Below, in pieces: positions 16,913-26,189 of a stretch of DNA of 64,000 nucleotides; position 1 is the first letter of the stretch; every line of letters begins with the position of its first letter. Made by a program: the position numbers and the translations under genes. This DNA comes from JBCBSK01 sp965250105. GTDB taxonomy: Bacteria > Pseudomonadota > Alphaproteobacteria > Rhizobiales > Tepidamorphaceae. The stretch is from the NCBI GenBank assembly GCA_965250105.1, contig OZ252290.1:1240001-1304000 (forward strand). Reading direction: 5' to 3'. The notes under the pieces were generated by a model. That model saw nothing but the letters and a program-made list of their open reading frames with translations. It had not been told where the DNA came from and searched no databases.

Positions 16913-17221
16913 GCCGGTCTCTCCGTCACATCACTTGCCGGCACGGCATATCTCCCTTGTTGCCGCGACGCTTCTTGCGCCTCGGCGCGAAGGCACGGCA
17001 ATGACCAAAGCCCGCGACGGAGCCGGCAAAGCGGTCACAACTCCTTGAACCAGGCCACGTTTCACGGGCTTGTGTCCGGCTGTCATCAGTTCCCCGCATT
17101 CGATCGCATACATCATGCGCTAGGTCGTGATGGCCTAAGTCGACATCATCGCCTGAGTTCGCCGGGACATGATGTCGGACCAACAAGAACCACCAGGGAC
17201 CACGGAACGGGACCGTCTTGC
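16913..17221. other. Divergent intergenic region, promoters for YeeE and TPR genes
   Basis: 309 bases between divergently transcribed genes. It must contain both promoters. I saw no supported ORF and no strong palindrome. Confidence 0.5.
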
Positions 17222-18595
17222 ATGCGCCACTTCGACCGAATGGGCAATCCGACCACCGCGACCTCCGCCGAGGCCGTCGCCGCGCTCGATGACGCGCTGG
17301 CGAGCTTCTTCGCCCATGGCCGCGCGACGCCGGACCATCTCGCGCGCGCCCTGTCACTCGATTCGACGCTGCCCATGGCGCATGTCATGCAGGGCTTCTT
17401 TCTCATGCTGCTGGCGCGCCGCGAACTCATCCCCCAGGCGCGCCGGGCGCTAAACAACGCGCGAGCATCGCTTGCAGAACGCGGCGGGATGGACCGCGAA
17501 TGGCGCTATGCCGACGCACTCGATCAGCTCATCAAAGGCCGCATGAAAGTCGCCGCCGACCAGCTCGACACGCTGCTCGCTGACCGGCCGCACGATCTTT
17601 TCGCCGCCAAGCTCGTTCACGCCATCCGCTTCATGTTGGGCGATGCCACGGGCATGCGGGCATCCATCGAACGGACGATCGACGCCAATGGGCCGGAAAC
17701 GCCCTATTGGGGCTATCTGATGGGCTGCCGCGCCTTCGCGGCCGAAGAGACCGGCGATTGCGACCTGGCCGAAACCTATGGCCGCGCGGCGGTCGCCGCC
17801 AAGCCTTGCGACGCCTGGGGCCGACATGCGGTGGCCCATTCCTTCGAGATGTCGGGCCGCATCGCGGAAGGCGCGAACTGGCTCGAGGGCAAGGACGAGA
17901 CCTGGGCGCATTGCAACAATTTCGGCGAGCATCTGCACTGGCATCTGGCCCTGTTCCTGCTCGAACTCGACCGCCTCGACGACGCGCTCGGTCTCTATGA
18001 CAGGTCGATCCGGGCGATCGCCACCGACGATTATCGCGACATCGCCAATGCCGCCTCGCTTCTGGTGCGGCTCGATTTGCGCGGCATCGATGTCGGCCGG
18101 CGCTGGGAAGAACTGGCCGACAAGGCCTCGACGCGGCTCGCCGATGGCTGTCTCGTCTTCGCCGACCTGCACTATCTTCTGGCGCTGATGGGGGCCAACC
18201 GGGTCACCGAATGCGACGCGCTGGCCTATCAGGTGTCGCGCCGGGCACGTCGCGGCGCCACCTGCCAGGATACCGTGTCGCGGCAGGCGGGCCTGTCGGT
18301 CTGCGACGCGGTCAGGGCCTATGCCGGGCGCGATTTCGAGCGCGCCGTCACGCTCTTTTCCGAGGCGCGCCCGTTATTGTCATCGATCGGTGGCAGCCAT
18401 GCCCAGCGCGACGTCTTCGAGCAATTGCTGATCGACGCCGCCATCCGCTCGGGCCGCAGCGACGTGGCGCGGCGGCTTTTGACCGCCCGCATCGACGCGC
18501 GCGGGCATCACCCCTTCGCCGACTGTATGATGGCGCGGCTCGAAACGGCCGACGGCACCATGCCCAAGGCCGAAGCCGCCCCCGCCCTGCACTGA
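17222..18595 (+). CDS. Tetratricopeptide-repeat protein, TTC38-like
   Basis: 457 aa from ATG 17222. The frame is open about 260 codons further upstream, but that part is antisense to the YeeE gene. The protein is all-helical TPR. Characteristic TTC38-family segments are HVMQGFFLMLL near residue 55, the HAVAHSFEMSGRIAEG region, and the NNFGEHLHWHLALFLLE segment followed by LDDALGLYDRSI. It is cytosolic by lack of signal or membrane segments. The human TTC38 family has no established enzymatic role, so only a protein-protein interaction role can be suggested. It may be co-transcribed with the downstream HAD gene (131-base gap). Confidence 0.82.
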   Translation: MRHFDRMGNPTTATSAEAVAALDDALASFFAHGRATPDHLARALSLDSTLPMAHVMQGFFLMLLARRELIPQARRALNNARASLAERGGMDREWRYADALDQLIKGRMKVAADQLDTLLADRPHDLFAAKLVHAIRFMLGDATGMRASIERTIDANGPETPYWGYLMGCRAFAAEETGDCDLAETYGRAAVAAKPCDAWGRHAVAHSFEMSGRIAEGANWLEGKDETWAHCNNFGEHLHWHLALFLLELDRLDDALGLYDRSIRAIATDDYRDIANAASLLVRLDLRGIDVGRRWEELADKASTRLADGCLVFADLHYLLALMGANRVTECDALAYQVSRRARRGATCQDTVSRQAGLSVCDAVRAYAGRDFERAVTLFSEARPLLSSIGGSHAQRDVFEQLLIDAAIRSGRSDVARRLLTARIDARGHHPFADCMMARLETADGTMPKAEAAPALH

Positions 18596-18726
18596 CGCCG
18601 CCGACCGGCGACGCCCGCCCCGCCTCGATCACCCCCCTCGCTCCCAGCGGTTCCAAGACCGCGATTGCCGACGAGTATCGGCACTGATAGACGGGGGCCA
18701 ACAAGACCCGCGCAGCCTCATCGCTC

Positions 18727-19593
18727 ATGCTCCCCACACCGCCTTTGTTTCCCGGCCTGTCGGCCTGGACATCCCGCTATGACGTGCTGTTCGTCGACGT
18801 CTGGGGCGTCGTGCATGACGGCATCGCGGCGTTTCCCGCCGCCGTCGAGGCTCTTGCCGCGTTCCGGGCGCGCGGCGGCACGGTGCTGCTGGTGTCCAAC
18901 GCGCCGCAACCCTCGCCGCAGGTGACCGGCTATCTGTCCCGGCTCGGCGTCTCGCCGGATGCCTATGACAGGCTCATCACCGCCGGCGACATCGCCCGCG
19001 ACACGCTGGTCGAGCGGGCCGCGACACATGTCGTGCATATCGGCCCCGACCACTACCGATCCGTGCTCGACGGGCTCGACATTGCCTGGCACATGCCGGA
19101 CCGGGCCGATCTCGTGGTCTGCACGGGCTTCGTCGACGATCGCGGCGAGCGGGTCGACGACTATCGGGAGCCTTTGCGGGACCTTGCCGCGCGCGGCCTG
19201 GACATGATCTGCGCCAATCCCGACCTCGTGGTCGAGGTCGGCGGCACGCTCTATCCTTGCGCCGGCCAGATCGCGACGCTTTACGAGACGCTCGGCGGCC
19301 GCGTGATCCGCACCGGCAAGCCCGACCGGCGGATCTACGAGACCGCCTTGGCCGAGGCGGGCCGGCTGCGTGGCGTGACGCCGCGGCCCGGACGCATCCT
19401 CGCCATCGGCGATGGGCTCGTCACCGACATGCCCGGCGCGCATGCCTTCGGCATCGATGCCGTCTTCGTCACGACCGGCATTCACCGGGCCGATCTGATG
19501 GACGGCGACGCCGTGCGGCAGGACGCGGCGGGGCGCGCGCTCGCCGCCTTCATGCCATCGGTGGTCGGCATCACGCCGGCGCTGTCCTGGTAG
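18727..19593 (+). CDS. TIGR01459-type HAD-superfamily hydrolase
   Basis: 288 aa. HAD motif I is FVDVWGVVHDG, a class IIA form in which the second Asp is replaced (DVWGV), as in the NagD/PGP-like TIGR01459 group common in alphaproteobacteria. VLLVSNAPQPS gives motif II, GKPDRRIY carries the motif III Lys, and AIGDGLVTDMPGA is motif IV. The cap is of the NagD type. This family is predicted to dephosphorylate a sugar phosphate or nucleotide; no substrate is proven. It converges with the FkbM methyltransferase gene. Confidence 0.9.
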   Translation: MLPTPPLFPGLSAWTSRYDVLFVDVWGVVHDGIAAFPAAVEALAAFRARGGTVLLVSNAPQPSPQVTGYLSRLGVSPDAYDRLITAGDIARDTLVERAATHVVHIGPDHYRSVLDGLDIAWHMPDRADLVVCTGFVDDRGERVDDYREPLRDLAARGLDMICANPDLVVEVGGTLYPCAGQIATLYETLGGRVIRTGKPDRRIYETALAEAGRLRGVTPRPGRILAIGDGLVTDMPGAHAFGIDAVFVTTGIHRADLMDGDAVRQDAAGRALAAFMPSVVGITPALSW

Positions 19594-19612
19594 CAGGCGG
19601 CGGCCGCCCCCG

Positions 19613-20428
19613 TCAGGCGCGCCAGGCATAGATGTCGCCGGAATTGGCGGCATCTGGCAGCGCGTCGAGCCAGGCGCGGATCTCGCGGCCCGTCATCGGT
19701 GTGTCCCGCACCAGACGGTGCGTTTCCCCAAGTGCTGGGCCATAGCGATAGGGCCCGAGCGCGTCGAGCCGGTCGAGCGCCCGATGCGCCACGTGGCGCT
19801 GAAGCGTGGTGAATTCGACGGAAACCGCCGGCACGACCTGTGTGAGCCCGCCGAGCACCGCATCCTCATGCCCCTCGACATCGATCTTGACGAAGGCGGG
19901 CCGGCCATGGTCGGCGATGAGATCATCAAGTGTCAGCGTGTCGACGCGCATGGCATCGTCCCAGCGCTGCTCGTGCCATCCATCGGCCCCATCGGCCGCC
20001 GCGACAAAGGCCTCCGACAGGGTGGAGACGGTCGGATTAGCGGAATTGACATGCAGCATCGCCCGGCCGGCGGCATCGGACACGGCCGCCCGGACAAGCG
20101 CCACGTCGGGATCGCGGCCGAACAGGATCGTCAGAAAGCGATAGGGGTCCGGCTGCGGCTCGACCGCGACGACGCGGGCGCCGAGCTTGCGGAACGCCCG
20201 CACCCGGTCGCCAACATGAGCACCGATGTCGAAGACGAGATCGCCCGGCGTCACGAAACGCCGGTAGAGATCGGTCATATGGCGAAAGCGGCGCGGCGTG
20301 GCGTGGTAGAGCGCGATGGAGCGCGCCAGCGCTTTCAGCCGAACCAGACGCGAGGCCTGTGCCAAGCGGGCGGCCGGCCTATTCGCCCGGTTCGGGCAGC
20401 GCCGGCGCCGCGACCGGCAGGTCGGCAC
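19613..20428 (-). CDS. FkbM-family SAM-dependent methyltransferase
   Basis: 271 aa from ATG 20428. SAM motif I is LVFDIGAHVGDRVRAF, VVAVEPQPDPY follows, and the FkbM core KIDVEGHEDAVLGG is clear. FkbM enzymes O-methylate hydroxyls on sugars or secondary metabolites. The first 25 residues are Arg-rich and overlap the end of opgH by 50 bases, so the true start may be a TTG near 20365 (about 250 aa). Its position directly after opgH on the same strand suggests a link with glucan or glycolipid decoration, which is inference. Confidence 0.88.
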   Translation of the reverse strand: MPTCRSRRRRCPNRANRPAARLAQASRLVRLKALARSIALYHATPRRFRHMTDLYRRFVTPGDLVFDIGAHVGDRVRAFRKLGARVVAVEPQPDPYRFLTILFGRDPDVALVRAAVSDAAGRAMLHVNSANPTVSTLSEAFVAAADGADGWHEQRWDDAMRVDTLTLDDLIADHGRPAFVKIDVEGHEDAVLGGLTQVVPAVSVEFTTLQRHVAHRALDRLDALGPYRYGPALGETHRLVRDTPMTGREIRAWLDALPDAANSGDIYAWRA

Positions 20429-22211
20429 TTTGCGCCAGACCGTCCGCCGACGGCACGACGGCGCGCAGCGCCTCGGGCGTGTCGATCTCCTCGGGAATCG
20501 CGCAGATCTTCGTCGCCATCAGCCAGCGGCCAAGGAGCGGCGATGCGGTAGCCACCGCGAAGGGGATCGCCAGAACGAGGCCCGTCAGGATCGGCAGCGC
20601 CCAGGGAATGACGGCCGGATTGACCGCGAGCAGAAGCGTCAGAAGCCCCAGGCCAAACAGCGTCTGCGGCCACAGGCCGGCCAGCGCCGTGCGCCAGCCG
20701 AGCGAATAGGCGTCGCGTTCCTGGCCCGACCAGATGACCGAGCGGCCGAAGGCAAGCCCGATCATGAACAGCGTGACGCGAAGCGCGACGATAGGCGCGA
20801 GCAGAATGGAGAACAGAAATTCGAGGCCCGCGCCGAGCGCGAAGCGCAAACCGCCGCCATAGGCCCGGCGGCGTTCGGCTGAGAGAGCGACATCGAGAAT
20901 GCCGGCGATCTTTGGCGTCGCGCTCATCAGGAACATCAGCGCGAACAGCGTGATGCCAAGCACGACAGGGATGTCGCCGGGCTGCACCACGAAGACAAGC
21001 AGCGCGCTCAGCCCCGTCATCAGCATCCAGGCCGCGGCGCCCAGATACATCATGATGGCGGCGACGAGTTGGAAGCGGCTCACCGGCAGGAGGTTCTTCA
21101 GCCCGAGCAGGCGCCAATACTGCATATTGCCCTGGCACCAGCGCAAATCGCGCTTGGTGAAGTCGAGCAGCGTCGGCGGGTTCTCTTCCCAGCTTCCCGT
21201 CTCCTCGGGCAGCACCCTGACCTCGAAGCCGGCCCGCCGCATCAGCACCGCCTCGATCTGGTCGTGGCTGAGGACCGGACCGCCGAGCGGCGGCTTGCCG
21301 GGCAGGACGGGCAGACGGCAGGCTTCGGCGAACGGCGCCACGCGCACCAGCGCATTGTGCCCCCAATAGGGCCCGCAATCGCCCGCCCACCAGGCGCTGC
21401 CCGTCGTATAGGCGCGCATGCCGTGGCGCATGCCGAACTGGAAAACGCGGGCGAAGAAGCTGCGGCTTGGCAGGCCGACGACGAGGCTTTGCAGGATACC
21501 GAGCCGGGAATGCGCCTGCATGATCCGGACGAGCCGCATTACAGTGTCGGCGCTCATCACGCTGTCGGCATCGAGCGGCAGCATGAGGTCGTAATCATCG
21601 CCCCAGCGGTCGAGAAAATCGCGGATATTGCCCGCCTTGAAGCCGGTATTGACCTCGCGCCGGCGATAGAAGAAGCGGCCGGGCGGCATGTGCTCGGCCC
21701 ATGTCGCGAAGGCCTGCTCCTCGCGGGCGGCGATATCGGGATCGCTCGTATCGCTCAACACGAAGAAAGAAAAACGCTGCCCGTCGCGGCTTCGGTCGAG
21801 CGCACGCTGCAGGTCGGCGAAGCGCGCGATGGCGCGTTCGGGATCCTCGTTGCGCAGGGTCATCAGCACGGCGGTGCGGAGATCGATCGGCGCGTCGTCG
21901 GGGATATCGGCCGCGAAGGGGCTGACGGCGCGGCGCCCGGCCGCGCCCGACAGTGTCAGGGCAAGCCCGATCACCGCGTTCCAGAAACCAAGGACGGTCA
22001 GAGGACTGGCGATGGCGAAACAGACGAAGACCGCGATCTCGACCGGATGCCAGCCGCCAGCGCCCAGAACGGTGGCGACGCCGAGCGCCAGCAGCAACCA
22101 GGTTGCCAGAACGAGCGCGATGACGAGAAGGCGGCGATGGCGCAGCGCGCGGCGCGACTGGGCGCCGGTCGGGGTGCATTGCGGTGCCGGTTCTGCCGCC
22201 GGTTTCGTCAT
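20379..22211 (-). CDS. opgH: Glucans biosynthesis glucosyltransferase OpgH/MdoH
   Basis: 610 aa, shorter than E. coli MdoH (about 850) but in the range of alphaproteobacterial OpgH. It is an inner-membrane family 2 glycosyltransferase that makes the beta-1,2-glucan backbone of periplasmic glucans from UDP-glucose. Two N-terminal membrane segments precede the catalytic domain with LPLDADSVM (DAD), LSHDQIEAVLM (Asp in the acid/base region) and the KRDLRWCQGN (RW, product-binding) motif, then about five C-terminal membrane segments. ATG 22211 is chosen because the extra 71 upstream codons are atypical and would overlap the divergent gene's promoter. opgG/opgD is not in the window. Confidence 0.93.
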   Translation of the reverse strand: MTKPAAEPAPQCTPTGAQSRRALRHRRLLVIALVLATWLLLALGVATVLGAGGWHPVEIAVFVCFAIASPLTVLGFWNAVIGLALTLSGAAGRRAVSPFAADIPDDAPIDLRTAVLMTLRNEDPERAIARFADLQRALDRSRDGQRFSFFVLSDTSDPDIAAREEQAFATWAEHMPPGRFFYRRREVNTGFKAGNIRDFLDRWGDDYDLMLPLDADSVMSADTVMRLVRIMQAHSRLGILQSLVVGLPSRSFFARVFQFGMRHGMRAYTTGSAWWAGDCGPYWGHNALVRVAPFAEACRLPVLPGKPPLGGPVLSHDQIEAVLMRRAGFEVRVLPEETGSWEENPPTLLDFTKRDLRWCQGNMQYWRLLGLKNLLPVSRFQLVAAIMMYLGAAAWMLMTGLSALLVFVVQPGDIPVVLGITLFALMFLMSATPKIAGILDVALSAERRRAYGGGLRFALGAGLEFLFSILLAPIVALRVTLFMIGLAFGRSVIWSGQERDAYSLGWRTALAGLWPQTLFGLGLLTLLLAVNPAVIPWALPILTGLVLAIPFAVATASPLLGRWLMATKICAIPEEIDTPEALRAVVPSADGLAQSADLPVAAPALPEPGE

Positions 22212-22306
22212 CGACCTACCCTCGCATTGCGCGTCGCCGCGCTTCCCTGCTATCGCGGGATACTCCGTCACGTCGACCGAGCCTTTCGACCCGACCGCCG
22301 AACCAC

Positions 22307-23311
22307 ATGTCCGATGCCGACACCGCGACCGCGCTCGTCTACGCTGCCCCAGGCCGGGCGGACCTGCGTGATGTTGCGCTGCACATACATGAACCGATCC
22401 TGAACGGCGAATCGCGCGCGCCACACATTGTCGTGAGAACCGAGTGGTCGGGCCTGAGCCGCGGCACGGAGCGTCTGGTCTTTCATGGGCAGGTTCCCGA
22501 AAGCGAATGGCAGCGCATGCGGTGTCCCTTCCAGGACGGCGCCTTTCCCTTCCCGGTCAAATATGGCTATTCGGCGGTCGGAACCGTGACGGATGGTGAC
22601 GAAGCATTGGTCGGCCGCCATGTCTTCGCGCTGTTCCCGCATCAGGACCGCTTCGCGCTACCCGCCGGCATGGTCGTGGCGCTGCCCGACGGGCTGCCGG
22701 CGCGCCGCGCGACGCTGGCGGCCAATCTCGAAACCGCGCTGAACGTCGTCTGGGACGCGCATGCCGGCCCCGGCGACCGGATCGCGATCGTTGGCGGCGG
22801 CATTGTCGGCCTCCTGACCGCGGGCCTCGCCGCCGCGATCGCCGGCACGCAAGTCACCGTCATCGATATCACCAACGAGCGGGCCGCGATCGCCCACCAA
22901 CTCGGCGCCGATTTCGCGCTGCCCAACGCGGCCGTCGGGGACTACGATATCGTCGTCCATTCAAGCGCCACCGAAGCGGGTCTCGAGACCGCGCTCGGCG
23001 TCGCCGGCTTCGAAGCCCGCATCATCGAGGCGAGCTGGTATGGCGCGAGACCCGTCACCGTGCCGCTCGGCGGACGCTTCCACAGTCAGCGGCTGCGCCT
23101 GATCTCATCGCAAGTCGGCCATCTGCCCCAGGCGCGGCGCGCGCGGTGGACCCATCGCCGCCGCCTTGAAACCGCCCTGTCGCTGTTGCAGGACCCGCGC
23201 TATGACGCGCTGATCACCGAGGAGGTGGCGTTTCGCGATCTGCCCGAGGCGCTGCCGCGCCTGCTGGCGCCCGGCGCGCCGGGGCTCGCCACCGCGATCC
23301 GCTACGACTGA
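22307..23311 (+). CDS. Zinc-ADH-like (MDR superfamily) oxidoreductase of a pteridine-type cluster
   Basis: 334 aa from ATG 22307. The nucleotide-binding fold is intact (IAIVGGGIVGLLTAGLA and VTVIDITNERAAIAHQLGAD). The N-terminal half is GroES-like (SGLSRGTERLVFHG, FPVKYGYSAVGTV) but lacks the Cys/His zinc ligands and the four-Cys structural lobe of true zinc alcohol dehydrogenases. This SGLSRGTER-type variant is the family found next to PTPS homologues. It is divergent from opgH (95 bases) and 46 bases before the PTPS gene. Probable NAD(P)-dependent reductase; substrate unknown. Confidence 0.87.
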   Translation: MSDADTATALVYAAPGRADLRDVALHIHEPILNGESRAPHIVVRTEWSGLSRGTERLVFHGQVPESEWQRMRCPFQDGAFPFPVKYGYSAVGTVTDGDEALVGRHVFALFPHQDRFALPAGMVVALPDGLPARRATLAANLETALNVVWDAHAGPGDRIAIVGGGIVGLLTAGLAAAIAGTQVTVIDITNERAAIAHQLGADFALPNAAVGDYDIVVHSSATEAGLETALGVAGFEARIIEASWYGARPVTVPLGGRFHSQRLRLISSQVGHLPQARRARWTHRRRLETALSLLQDPRYDALITEEVAFRDLPEALPRLLAPGAPGLATAIRYD

Positions 23312-23357
23312 CACGAACCGGGCGCCGCCCCTCTCAAGCCGAACGGGATTGACTGAC

Positions 23358-23762
23358 ATGTATGCGCTCGAAATTCGCGACCACATCATGATCGCCCACA
23401 GCCTGAAGGACCCTTTCTTCGGCCCGGCGCAGAACAAGCATGGCGCGACCTTCATCGTCGATGTCGCCTTTTTCGCCGACCGCCTCGGCGCCCATGCCGT
23501 CGTGGTCGATATCGGACGCGCGGCCGACGCGCTGAAAGCCGCGCTCGCCACGCTGAATTATCAAGATCTCGACGCTATCCCGACCTTTGCCGGCCACTTC
23601 ACCACGACGGAATTCCTGTGCCGGCATATCTTCGATCTCCTTGACGCGGCAATCGGGCGCGGCGATCTCGGCCCCGGGGCCGAAACGGTGGTCAAGATGC
23701 GGGTGACGCTGGAAGAATCCCATGTCGCCCGCGCCTGGTTCGAAGGACCGGTCGGCGCGTGA
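23358..23762 (+). CDS. 6-pyruvoyl-tetrahydropterin synthase / QueD-family protein with altered active site
   Basis: 134 aa from ATG 23358 (a TTG at 23349 is also in frame). The T-fold pattern is recognisable: IMIAHSL carries the first zinc His (His14), NKHGATF the second (His28), FTTTEFLCRHIFD matches the NPTxE substrate-Glu segment, and MRVTLEESHVARAW ends the fold. Two key differences are seen: the third zinc ligand of the usual HGH is Ala30, and the catalytic Cys a few residues before it is missing. Its reaction may therefore differ from QueD or PTPS. GTGA overlap with the glycosyltransferase shows translational coupling. Confidence 0.85.
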   Translation: MYALEIRDHIMIAHSLKDPFFGPAQNKHGATFIVDVAFFADRLGAHAVVVDIGRAADALKAALATLNYQDLDAIPTFAGHFTTTEFLCRHIFDLLDAAIGRGDLGPGAETVVKMRVTLEESHVARAWFEGPVGA

Positions 23763-24832
23763 CCTTTAGCCTGCCCGCCGTAACCATCGCCATTCCCGGT
23801 GATCTCGACACACCGACGGGCGGCTATGCCTATGACAAGCGGCTGATCGCTGAACTGCGCGATCTCGGCCATGAGATCGAGATCCTGACTTTGCCGGCGT
23901 CGTTTCCCTTTCCCGATGCGGCCGACATCGCGACAAGCCTCGACGCGCTGCGCGCGTTGACCGCTGACAAAGTGCTGATCGCCGATGGCCTCGCCTGGAG
24001 CGCTTTGCCGGCGGATGATCTCGACGCGCTCGCCGCCCCCGCCATCGCGCTGGTCCATCACCCGCTCGGCCATGAAACCGGCCTCGACGCCGAAACCGCC
24101 GCCCGGCTGATCGAGACCGAACGCCGGGCTCTGGCCAAAGCACGCCATGTGATCGTCACGAGCGCGACCACCGGCCGCGCGCTGGCCGGCACCTTCGATA
24201 TCGCGGCCGACCGCATCACGGTGGCGCCGCCCGGTACCGATCCCGCACCGCCGGCCATGATCCGCGATCGGGTGCCGTATATCACGGCGCTGGGCGCGGT
24301 CATCCCGCGCAAGGGCTATGATGTCTTCGTGAACGCGCTGGCGGCACTGGCCGATCTCGACTGGCAGGCCGCGATCGTCGGCCCCACGGATCGTGATCCC
24401 GCCGAGGCCGGCCGCATCGCGGCCCTGATCGAGGCGCGCGGCCTCTCCGGGCGCGTGGCGATGACCGGCGCCATCGCGCCGGCGGAGCGCGACGCGCTAC
24501 TCGCCGACACCGACCTCTTCGTCCTGTCATCGTTCTATGAGGGGTATGGCATGGCGGTCGCCGAGGCCATCGCCTGCGGCCTGCCGCTCGTCGCGACCGA
24601 TGCCGGCGCGGTGCGCGAGGTGATGGGACCGGACCTCGCCGTCGTTCCGACGGGCGATCCGATCCTGCTCGCCGACGCGCTTGCCCCGCTGATCCGCTCA
24701 CCCGATGCCCGGCGCGCGCTTTCACGCCGTGTCGTCCGCCGCGCCGCCGACCTGCCGCGCTGGACCGACACCGCACGGGTCGTGTCGGCCACGATAACGG
24801 ACACCTTTGCGATGCCGGCGGTGGCGGGATGA
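23759..24832 (+). CDS. Family 4 glycosyltransferase
   Basis: 357 aa, GTG start overlapping the PTPS stop. GT-B fold of the GT4 type: the acceptor-side N-terminus has a glycine loop (DTPTGGYAYDKRL), the C-terminal half has the nucleotide-sugar site ITALGAVIPRKGYDVF, and the EX7E motif is FYEGYGMAVAEAIACGLPL. It transfers a sugar from a nucleotide donor with retention. Its place between a PTPS homologue and a methyltransferase, with overlapping stops and starts, suggests glycosylation of a pteridine-like small molecule rather than a polysaccharide; that is inference from context. Confidence 0.9.
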   Translation: MTFSLPAVTIAIPGDLDTPTGGYAYDKRLIAELRDLGHEIEILTLPASFPFPDAADIATSLDALRALTADKVLIADGLAWSALPADDLDALAAPAIALVHHPLGHETGLDAETAARLIETERRALAKARHVIVTSATTGRALAGTFDIAADRITVAPPGTDPAPPAMIRDRVPYITALGAVIPRKGYDVFVNALAALADLDWQAAIVGPTDRDPAEAGRIAALIEARGLSGRVAMTGAIAPAERDALLADTDLFVLSSFYEGYGMAVAEAIACGLPLVATDAGAVREVMGPDLAVVPTGDPILLADALAPLIRSPDARRALSRRVVRRAADLPRWTDTARVVSATITDTFAMPAVAG

Positions 24833-25626
24833 GCGGTTTCGACCCTGGATGGCTCGATCTACGCGCCCCGGCCGACAGGGACGCGCGCAATTGGGACCTG
24901 GTTCTCTTGCTCGCGGAGTGGGCGAGAGAGCGCGACAACCTCGTCATTCTAGATCTCGGCTGCGGCACCGGCGCGACCTTCCGCGCCCTCGCGCCCGTCA
25001 TGCCCGAGGGGACGGCGTGGCATCTCGCCGATCATGACCCGGCCCTCCTGGCCGAAGCGGAACGACAGCTTGGCGATAAAGGCGGCGGCAGCCATCCCCA
25101 GTTTCACCCGGTCGACCTGGCCACCGGGCTTGACGAGCTCGTCGCCCATGTCGCGCCCGACCTCATCACCGCATCGGCGCTCTTCGATCTCGCCTCGGCC
25201 ACGTTCATCGACCACTTCGCCGCCCGGTCGGCGCAACAGGGCGCGGCGGTCTATGCCGCGCTGACCTATGACGGCCGCGAGACCTGGCATCCGCCGCACC
25301 CGCTCGACGATCCGATCAGAGAAGCCTTTCTCTCCGATATGCGCCGCGACAAGGGCTTCGGCCCGGCGCTTGGCGCCGACGCCGCCGACCGCCTCGCAGC
25401 GGCGCTCACTGATGAGGGATATCGGGTGACAACCGGCACGAGCGATTGGCAACTCGCGGGAGATGCCGCGGGACATGATCTTATCGCCGAACTGGCGGAT
25501 GGTATCGCCGCGGCCGTCGCCCCGGCCCTGGGCGACGAGATCGCAGGGAGCTGGCGGACAGCGCGCCGTGACGCGACAGCCGTAACCGTCGGGCACCGGG
25601 ACATACTGGCCCTGCCGAAGGGATAG
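24829..25626 (+). CDS. Class I SAM-dependent methyltransferase
   Basis: 265 aa, ATG overlapping the glycosyltransferase stop. Motif I is VILDLGCGTGATFRAL, motif II region HLADHDPALLAEAE, and the DLITASALFDLAS segment follows motif III. The WLDLRAPADRDARNW start is a conserved lead-in of this small alphaproteobacterial family. It is the last gene of the ADH-PTPS-GT-MT unit and would methylate the cluster's product. It converges with a cytochrome b561 gene 26 bases away. Confidence 0.88.
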   Translation: MSGFDPGWLDLRAPADRDARNWDLVLLLAEWARERDNLVILDLGCGTGATFRALAPVMPEGTAWHLADHDPALLAEAERQLGDKGGGSHPQFHPVDLATGLDELVAHVAPDLITASALFDLASATFIDHFAARSAQQGAAVYAALTYDGRETWHPPHPLDDPIREAFLSDMRRDKGFGPALGADAADRLAAALTDEGYRVTTGTSDWQLAGDAAGHDLIAELADGIAAAVAPALGDEIAGSWRTARRDATAVTVGHRDILALPKG

Positions 25627-25652
25627 ACGGCCGTCCCGAGCCGGGATCACCG

Positions 25653-26189
25653 TCAGATCATGCGCCGCATCAATCCGTCCTTGCGCACGAAGGCATGGTG
25701 AAGCGCGGCGGCGAGATGCAGCGCGAACAGCGCCCCCATGGTCAGCGCCAAGATCTCGTGCACGTCGAACAAGGTGCCGGCGATGTCGCGGTTACGCGCG
25801 ATCAGTTCGGGCAGGACGAACAGGCCGAAGACGCTGATCTCGGCGCCGAAGGCATTGGTGGCGAGCCAGCCACTCAGCGGCACGGCGAACAAGAGGACAT
25901 AGAGCGCGACATGGGTCGCGGCGGCGACGCGCTCCTGCCAAACCGGCATGCCCGGGACCGGTGGCGGCGCGCCGAAGACGATCCGGCCTGCCAGCCGCAA
26001 CGCGGTGAGGCCGAGAACGACCGCGCCCAGCGAGCGGTGCAGATTATACATGTCGTTCTGGAACGGGCCCGGCGCCAGATCGCCCATGGTCAGGCCGATC
26101 GGAAAGGTCGCGATGACGATCGCCGCCGTCAGCCAGTGCAGCACCTTCAACGGCACCGCATAGGCGCGCCGTTCACCCCTTTCCGCCAT
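25653..26189 (-). CDS. Cytochrome b561 family membrane protein
   Basis: 178 aa with four membrane helices. Heme-ligand His candidates are in KVLHWLTA, YNLHRSLGA, AATHVALYV and DVHEIL. It is a small di-heme b-type cytochrome that passes electrons across the inner membrane to or from quinone or periplasmic acceptors. ATG 26189 (MAERGERRAY) lies inside the end of the RibD-like gene with a 17-base overlap, so both are coupled. The longer upstream frame is antisense-like and rejected. Electron donor unknown; an association with the RibD-domain reductase is possible. Confidence 0.88.
   Translation of the reverse strand: MAERGERRAYAVPLKVLHWLTAAIVIATFPIGLTMGDLAPGPFQNDMYNLHRSLGAVVLGLTALRLAGRIVFGAPPPVPGMPVWQERVAAATHVALYVLLFAVPLSGWLATNAFGAEISVFGLFVLPELIARNRDIAGTLFDVHEILALTMGALFALHLAAALHHAFVRKDGLMRRMI

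Noticed and set aside
16430..17221. N-terminal extension of the TPR protein frame
   Set aside because: The extra 264 codons run antisense to the YeeE gene, and the TPR fold begins only after 17222.
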